A stretch of 64,000 nucleotides of DNA from Hyphomicrobiales bacterium (GTDB taxonomy: Bacteria; Pseudomonadota; Alphaproteobacteria; Rhizobiales; RI-29). Every line of letters begins with the position of its first letter. Within the stretch, counting starts at the first letter, position 1. The notes under the pieces were generated by a model. It was not told the DNA's origin. It searched no databases and was given only the letters and a program-made list of their open reading frames with translations. The position numbers were made by a program, and so were the translations under genes. The stretch spans positions 62,001-126,000 of the forward strand of contig WGLQ01000008.1 of the NCBI GenBank assembly GCA_016125495.1, read 5' to 3'. This document shows, in pieces, positions 59,073 to 64,000 of the stretch.

Positions 59073-59908
59073 GCCAGAGCGATCTGATCCTCGAGGTCCA
59101 GCACCTCACGATGCGGTTCGGCGGGCTGGTGGCGGTCGACGACGTCAGCTTCAATGCGCGAAAGAGCAAGATCACCGCGCTCATCGGGCCGAACGGGGCT
59201 GGCAAGACCACCGTCTTCAACTGCATCACCGGCTTTTACAAGCCAACCGTCGGCATGATCCGGCTCAACCATCCGGACGGCGAGCCGAGGCTGCTCGAGC
59301 GGCTTCCCGGACACCAGATCAACGCCGATGCTCGCGTGGCGCGGACGTTCCAGAACATCCGCCTCTTCACGGGAATGACGGCCCTCGAGAACCTGCTGGT
59401 CGCCCAGCACCAGCCGCTGATGGCCGCGTCGGGCTTCACGATCGGAGGAATCTTCGGCACCGCCGGCTATCGCCGCGCCGAGCACGAAGCCGTCGACTTC
59501 GCACGCTATTGGCTCGAGCGCGTCGGGCTCATCGACCGGGCGGACGATGCGGCGGGCGATCTGCCCTACGGCGGTCAGCGCAAGCTCGAGATCGCGCGGG
59601 CCATGTGCACGCGCCCGGTGCTGCTCTGCCTGGACGAGCCGGCGGCCGGACTCAACCCGCGCGAGAGCCAGGAACTCAACGATTTGCTCACATCAATTCG
59701 CGACGAGGACGCCCTTTCCATCCTCCTCATCGAGCACGACATGGGCGTGGTGATGGGCATCTCGGACCACATCGTGGTGCTCGATTACGGGGTCAAGATT
59801 GCCGATGCCGCGCCCGAGCAGGTGCGCCAGGATCCGCAAGTCATCGCCGCCTATCTCGGCGTCGACGAGCAGGAGGTGGAGCAGGTCGAGCAGGAGATCG
59901 CATCGTGA
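59069..59908 (+). CDS. livG: Branched-chain amino-acid ABC ATPase, LivG type
   Basis: 279 residues with Walker A GPNGAGKT, the LivG Q-loop RTFQNIRLF, signature [15 protein letters not shown] and Walker [18 protein letters not shown]-terminal LivG tail follows ([15 protein letters not shown]). The GTG at 59069 overlaps the livM stop and its own stop overlaps the livF GTG, so livM-livG-livF are translationally coupled. Confidence 0.93.
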   Translation: MSQSDLILEVQHLTMRFGGLVAVDDVSFNARKSKITALIGPNGAGKTTVFNCITGFYKPTVGMIRLNHPDGEPRLLERLPGHQINADARVARTFQNIRLFTGMTALENLLVAQHQPLMAASGFTIGGIFGTAGYRRAEHEAVDFARYWLERVGLIDRADDAAGDLPYGGQRKLEIARAMCTRPVLLCLDEPAAGLNPRESQELNDLLTSIRDEDALSILLIEHDMGVVMGISDHIVVLDYGVKIADAAPEQVRQDPQVIAAYLGVDEQEVEQVEQEIAS

Positions 59909-60636
59909 CCGGTGTCGTCCTTCAGGTCCAACGGGTCGAGACGTTCTACGGTCGCGTGCAGGCCCTTCGGGGCGTCGACCTCCACGTCAATGCCGGGGAA
60001 ATCGTAACGCTGATCGGCTCGAACGGCGCCGGCAAGACGACGTTGATGATGACGATCTGCGGCAACCCGCGCGCGCGCAAGGGCCAGATCATCTACGACG
60101 GCACCGACATCACCCGCATGCCGACGCATAAGATCATGCACTCGGGCATCGCCCAGTCGCCGGAGGGGCGGCGGATCTTCCCGCGCATGACGGTGCTCGA
60201 GAACCTGCAGATGGGATCGATCCTCAACAAGCGCGCCGCCGAGACGTTCGACGAGGACCTCGAGCGTGCCTTCGTGCTCTTTCCGATCCTCAAGAAGCGC
60301 CAGAGCCAGAGGGGTGGCACGCTCTCGGGTGGCGAGCAGCAGATGCTCGCCATCGCACGCGCGCTGATGGGCCGGCCCAAGCTGCTCTTGCTGGACGAAC
60401 CCTCGCTCGGCCTCGCACCGCTCATCGTCAAGCAGATCTTCGAGGTGATCGGGGAACTCAACCGGCGCGAAGGGCTGACCGTCTTCCTCGTCGAGCAGAA
60501 CGCCTACCACGCACTCCGGCTCGCGCATCGCGGCTACGTCATGGTGAACGGCGCCATCACCATCTCGGGGACGGGCGAAGAACTGCTGCATCGCCCCGAG
60601 ATCAGGGCCGCTTACCTCGAAGGCGGCGCCCACTGA
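59905..60636 (+). CDS. livF: Branched-chain amino-acid ABC ATPase, LivF type
   Basis: 243 residues with Walker A GSNGAGKT, GIAQSPEGRRIFPRMTVLENLQMG (the LivF RxIFPxMTVxENL motif), signature LSGGEQQMLAIARAL and Walker B LLLLDEPSLGLAP. The GTG at 59905 overlaps the livG stop. It ends the livHMGF operon and is convergent with the cupin gene. Confidence 0.93.
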   Translation: MTGVVLQVQRVETFYGRVQALRGVDLHVNAGEIVTLIGSNGAGKTTLMMTICGNPRARKGQIIYDGTDITRMPTHKIMHSGIAQSPEGRRIFPRMTVLENLQMGSILNKRAAETFDEDLERAFVLFPILKKRQSQRGGTLSGGEQQMLAIARALMGRPKLLLLDEPSLGLAPLIVKQIFEVIGELNRREGLTVFLVEQNAYHALRLAHRGYVMVNGAITISGTGEELLHRPEIRAAYLEGGAH

Positions 60637-60673
60637 GGCCGGTTCGAACCCGCTCCGCGCGTGCGTGGCCCTC

Positions 60674-61084
60674 TCACCCCTTGCCGATCGGGGAAGAGAA
60701 ATCCCGGTCGTCGACCGGTTCGAGCCAGGTCACGCTCACACCATCGAGCGCCTCCTGAATGGCGATATGGGCCATCTGCGTTTCGATGCCGGCGCCGTGC
60801 CAGTGCTTCTCGCCCGGCGGGATCCAGACCACATCTCCCTGGCATAGCTCGCGTACCGGCTCGCCCCAGGTCTGATAGCGCCCGCGCCCGGAGACGATCA
60901 CCAGGCTCTGGCCGAGGGGATGGGTGTGCCAGTTGGTGCGGGCGCCGGGTGCGAAGGTGACGAGCAGCGCCCGCACGCGGGCCGGCGCCTCGGCTTCGAC
61001 GAGCGGGTCCTGCCAGACGGTTCCGGTGAAATATTCGGCGTTTGCGCGCGTGCTCGGGCGGCTGCCGGCGGGGTACAGCTTCAT
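60674..61084 (-). CDS. Small cupin, mandelonitrile-lyase-like/carboxymuconolactone-associated type
   Basis: 136-residue single-domain cupin. Metal-ligand segments are WHTHPLGQSLVIVSGRG (two His and a Gln) and PPGEKHWHGA (third His), followed by HIAIQEALDG. This pattern matches the cupin group often annotated as (R)-mandelonitrile lyase. The substrate in this organism is unknown. The ATG at 61084 follows GGGAGAGG. It is 49 bases downstream of the second MttB-family gene on the same strand, so the two probably act on one compound. Confidence 0.85.
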   Translation of the reverse strand: MKLYPAGSRPSTRANAEYFTGTVWQDPLVEAEAPARVRALLVTFAPGARTNWHTHPLGQSLVIVSGRGRYQTWGEPVRELCQGDVVWIPPGEKHWHGAGIETQMAHIAIQEALDGVSVTWLEPVDDRDFSSPIGKG

Positions 61085-61133
61085 TTCCTCTCCCTTTCTC
61101 GATCCGATGCCGGCCGGTGCCGCGCGCCCAACA

Positions 61134-62705
61134 TCACGCAAAGCTCGCGGGCAGTTCGCGTTTGCGGCGGGCGATGAAATCGTCGAGCGCCTCGCCTACA
61201 GCCACATCCATCTCCGGTCGGCGATAGTCGGCAAGGAGGCGTTCGCGATGTGAGGCGGCGCGCGACACCGCATCGCATTCACCGCGTTCGCGCCATTGCT
61301 CGAAGGAGGCAGTGTCGAAGAGTGCGGAGGAATGGAAGGCGTCGCGGTAGCGCGCCAGGGTGTGGCTCGCTGCGAGAAAGTTTCCGCCCGGTCCGACCTC
61401 GCGCACTGCCTCGAGGGCAAGGGTCGCCTCGCAGACCTGCGGGCCGGCGGCAAAGCGGGCGGCGACCGCGAGCAATTCGGCATCGAGAACGAGCTTGTCG
61501 AGATCGAGACAGAGACCGGCCTCGAGGTTGCCGGTGGCATGAATGAGGAAATGCGCGCCCGACAGGACCGCCGCCTGGAGCGCCATCGCGCTTTCGAGGC
61601 CGGCTTGGTAATCGGGAAGCTTGGACGTGGACGTCGTGGCGCCGGTGCGGAAGGGAACACCGAGGCGGCGGGCGAGCTGACCGGCGGCGAGGTAGCACTG
61701 CCAGGTCTCCTCATAGCGAACCGGCGCGCCGGAACGCATGTCGAGGCCGGTGGAGAGATATCCGAAGATCACCGGCGCGCCGGGGCGAACCAACTGGGCA
61801 ATCGCCATGCCAGCAAGCGCCTCGGCCAGGGCCTGGGCCAGCATGCCGGCGGCGGTGACGGGGCCGGCGGCGCCACCGATGACGAAGGGGGTGATTACAG
61901 TGCCCTGACCGGCGGCGGCATAGGTGCGCAGAGCCGCCAGCATGGTGCCGTCGAGCACGAGCGGGGAGTTGAGGTTGATCAATCCGAGGAGGCAGCAATT
62001 CTCGGCAACGACCTCCTTTCCGAGGACGATCTCCGCCATGTGGATGGAATCAGCCGCGCGTTCCCCCGAGGTGACGCTCCCCATGAAGGGCTTGTCGGAG
62101 AGCGTGAGGTGGGCGCGGACCATGTCGAGATGGCGCGTGGTGACGGGCTGGTCGGTCGGCTCACAGACCGTGCCGCCGGAGTGATGCAGGGCGGGCAGGC
62201 TGTAGACCAGCTTCACGATCGTCTCGAAGTCGGCAAGCGTCGAATAGCGCCGGACCATGTCCGACGCGCGCACGAACGGCGGGCCGTAAGCCGGCGAAAA
62301 GACCAGGCTGTCCTTGCCGAAGCGGACGCTGCGATCGGGGTTGCGCGCTCGCTGCTCGAAGCTCGCCGGGGCCGAACGTTTGACGATCCCGCGTGCGAGA
62401 CCTTGCGGAAACCGAACCCGCTCGCTGGTAACCTCGGCCCCTGCCGCACGCAGCAGAGCAAGGCTCTCGGGATCTTGGCGCACGTCGACCCCGATCTCGG
62501 CGAGGATACGGTCGGCCGTCGTCTCGATGGCGACGAGGGCCTCCTCACCCAGGAGATCATAGGGCGGAATTCGGCGGGTCACATATGGCAGCGCGAGAGG
62601 TGCGGGTTGATCCGACTGTTCGTGCCGACGTCCGCGCCGACGGTGCGTTCGGGATGACGACGCCGCGAGGGACGCCGGGGGGACGGCGCTGGCTGGATCC
62701 ACCAT
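61134..62705 (-). CDS. Second MttB-family methyltransferase, non-pyrrolysine
   Basis: 523 residues of the MttB superfamily with no in-frame stop, hence non-Pyl. Shared landmarks with the protein at 8248-9780 are the ARNPDRSVRFG segment, HLDMVRAHLTLSDKPFMG, GYLSTGLDMRSGAPVRYEETW and the C-terminal VGPGGNFLAASHTLARYRDAF. The two proteins are clearly paralogous but diverged. The N-terminal 40 residues are Arg/Ser/Pro-rich and may be disordered. The ATG at 62705 follows AGGAG. It is transcribed with the cupin gene and divergent from the DUF6867-like gene. Confidence 0.87.
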   Translation of the reverse strand: MVDPASAVPPASLAASSSRTHRRRGRRHEQSDQPAPLALPYVTRRIPPYDLLGEEALVAIETTADRILAEIGVDVRQDPESLALLRAAGAEVTSERVRFPQGLARGIVKRSAPASFEQRARNPDRSVRFGKDSLVFSPAYGPPFVRASDMVRRYSTLADFETIVKLVYSLPALHHSGGTVCEPTDQPVTTRHLDMVRAHLTLSDKPFMGSVTSGERAADSIHMAEIVLGKEVVAENCCLLGLINLNSPLVLDGTMLAALRTYAAAGQGTVITPFVIGGAAGPVTAAGMLAQALAEALAGMAIAQLVRPGAPVIFGYLSTGLDMRSGAPVRYEETWQCYLAAGQLARRLGVPFRTGATTSTSKLPDYQAGLESAMALQAAVLSGAHFLIHATGNLEAGLCLDLDKLVLDAELLAVAARFAAGPQVCEATLALEAVREVGPGGNFLAASHTLARYRDAFHSSALFDTASFEQWRERGECDAVSRAASHRERLLADYRRPEMDVAVGEALDDFIARRKRELPASFA

Positions 62706-62919
62706 AGGTGCTGCTCCTGGCGCGAACGTGCCGACTTGGCGCTTGCTTGGACGTCAGCATAGACGGACGCACGCTGCGGTCCAGTGTCATGGCGAGCGGG
62801 CGACGTCCGATCAGGCAGAGCGAGAGCCGGACCGCTCGGGGCTTGCCAGTCGGGGGAGCGCATGGCATCCGAGGGAAGCATCGATTGCCGGCCGCGAGAC
62901 CGACGACAAGGGGATGGCG

Positions 62920-63270
62920 ATGGGAATCATCTGGGAGAAGTCGTTCATCATCTTCCTGTTCATCACCCTCATTCTCGGCGGCGGCGCCGCGTGGATGACC
63001 GGGCGGGCCCTGGCGCGCGGTTGGGCGCCGTTCTGGCAGGCCGCCCTCTACATGCTCTTGCTCGGCGCCGCGGTCCGCTTCTTCCACTACGGCCTCTTTG
63101 CGCCGCCGCGCGAGGGCACGTTGCTGTCGCTGCATTATTATGCGGTCGACACCGCGATCCTGATCGCGCTGGCCTGGCTCGGCTATCAGTCGACGCGGGC
63201 GACGCAAATGGCGACGCAGTACGGCTGGCTCTATCGCAAGACCAGTCCGCTCACCTGGACGGCGAAATAG
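62920..63270 (+). CDS. Small membrane protein, DUF6867-like
   Basis: 116 residues with three hydrophobic segments (about 9-28, 40-58 and 73-92) and conserved HYGLF and YGWLYRKTSPLTW motifs near the C-terminus. Proteins of this kind lie beside liv-type ABC clusters in many Hyphomicrobiales, and I associate it with DUF6867. No activity is known to me. The ATG at 62920 has AAGGGG at the right distance; the ATG six bases earlier is too close to it. Confidence 0.75.
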   Translation: MGIIWEKSFIIFLFITLILGGGAAWMTGRALARGWAPFWQAALYMLLLGAAVRFFHYGLFAPPREGTLLSLHYYAVDTAILIALAWLGYQSTRATQMATQYGWLYRKTSPLTWTAK

Positions 63271-63367
63271 CGCGCATCGCGCCGGGCTCGTGGTCGCAAG
63301 ACCGGCGAATGGTTGCGTCTGCAGTCGAGCTCAGCTCTCTAAGAGGTCGGCGCGTCGGCGCACCCGC

Positions 63368-64000
63368 TCAGGCCGCCTCGGCGACGCAAGCAAGGACGCT
63401 CTCGAACATGGCTCTGCCATCGGTGCCGCCGAGTTCGACGTCGGCAAGGCGTTCGGGGTGCGGCATCAGGCCGAGGATGCGCCCGTCCGGTGAGCAGAGC
63501 CCTGCGATGTTGGCGAGCGATCCGTTGGGGTTCGCCTCAGCCGAGGCTTCGCCCGACGGCGTCACGTAGCGCAAGGCCACCTGACCCTCACCCTCGATGC
63601 GCGCGAGCATCTCGGGATCGGTGAAATAGTTGCCGTCGGCATGGGCGATCGGGATGCGCAGCACGGCGCCCGGAGAATAGCGGTTGGTGAAAGGCGTGGT
63701 CGTGCGCTCCACGCGGACGTGGACGTCACGGCAGATGAAATGGAGCGAGGCATTGCGCATCAGGACGCCGGGCAAGAGACCTGCCTCGCAAAGAATCTGA
63801 AAGCCGTTGCAGATGCCGAGTGTCGGCGTGCCGGCCCGCGCGCGGGCAACGACGTCGCGCATGATCGGGGAGCGCGCCGCGATGGCGCCGCAGCGCAAAT
63901 AGTCACCGAATGAAAAACCGCCCGGCAGCACGATGAGATCGAGCCCCTCCGGCAATGCGGCATCGGCGTGCCAGACCATCGCCGGCCGGCTGCCGGTGAT
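63368..64000 (-). CDS. purQ: Phosphoribosylformylglycinamidine synthase subunit PurQ, N-terminus beyond the window
   Basis: Glutaminase subunit of the fourth step of purine synthesis. It contains the VLPGGFSFGDYLRCGAIA motif and the nucleophile elbow GICNGFQIL (Cys). The C-terminal GLMPHPERLADVELGG supplies His and Glu. The frame continues without a start or stop to the window edge, so about 25-30 N-terminal residues are missing. It is convergent with the small membrane protein gene (97-base gap without a clear terminator). Confidence 0.95.
   Translation of the reverse strand: MTGSRPAMVWHADAALPEGLDLIVLPGGFSFGDYLRCGAIAARSPIMRDVVARARAGTPTLGICNGFQILCEAGLLPGVLMRNASLHFICRDVHVRVERTTTPFTNRYSPGAVLRIPIAHADGNYFTDPEMLARIEGEGQVALRYVTPSGEASAEANPNGSLANIAGLCSPDGRILGLMPHPERLADVELGGTDGRAMFESVLACVAEAA

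Overview
The window is high-GC DNA (about two thirds G+C by eye), densely packed with genes. It looks like an alphaproteobacterial chromosome, most likely Hyphomicrobiales (Rhizobiales). The reasons are the many ABC uptake systems with overlapping ATGA junctions, an rlmE-ppx pair, a livHMGF cluster with a small DUF6867-type membrane gene, a fadE-fadJ-fadI operon with a LiuR-type operator, and a NodF/NodE-like carrier-protein and ketosynthase pair. I see no IS element, phage gene, CRISPR array, rRNA or conjugation gene. One tRNA, tRNA-Gln(CTG), lies at 2739-2812. The assignment is inference; no 16S is present.

Layout. 1-2.4 kb: RNA methyltransferase rlmE and a Ppx/GppA phosphatase (minus). 2.6-2.8 kb: tRNA-Gln with a readable promoter. 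3.2-9.8 kb: peptide/opine-type ABC transporter (binding protein, two permeases, fused double ATPase) followed by a non-pyrrolysine MttB-family methyltransferase. 9.9-20 kb: a XRE-cupin regulator, then a divergent regulon. Leftward it runs tandem-HTH GntR regulator, M20 peptidase, M24 creatinase-like hydrolase, DapA-like lyase. Rightward it runs amino-acid ABC transporter, enolase-superfamily enzyme and a free-standing CTP-synthase-like glutamine amidotransferase. An inverted repeat sits between the two arms. 20-21.2 kb: acetate kinase. 21.4-25.7 kb: type I secretion (RTX protein, ABC exporter, HlyD adaptor). 25.7-29.2 kb: PfkB kinase, a hydroxyproline-type enolase-superfamily enzyme and an Ldh2-family reductase. 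29.2-35.7 kb: acyl-CoA and Rieske genes (enoyl-CoA hydratase, SRPBCC-Rieske protein, acyl-CoA ligase, acyl-CoA dehydrogenase, DUF35, thiolase-like). 36-40 kb: a Pot/Afu-type ABC transporter. 40-44 kb: MgtE and a NodB-domain deacetylase with a very long tail. 44-48.8 kb: ketosynthase, ACP, long-chain acyl-CoA ligase, MerR regulator, DUF4399 protein. 48.9-55 kb: fadI, fadJ, fadE. 55.2-56.5 kb: soxY-like, soxZ and a double-CDGSH protein. 56.7-60.6 kb: livHMGF. 60.7-63.3 kb: cupin, second MttB-family protein, DUF6867-like protein. 63.4-64 kb: purQ, cut by the window edge.

The general picture is a heterotroph scavenging nitrogenous small molecules (peptides, quaternary or cyclic amines, hydroxyproline derivatives, polyamines, branched-chain amino acids) and fatty acids. 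The most unusual parts are the GntR divergent regulon (10.5-20 kb), the RTX exporter with hairpins between cargo and machinery, the thiolase-like/DUF35 and permuted Rieske genes, the SoxY-like protein without its carrier cysteine, and several AT-containing palindromes placed on predicted promoters.
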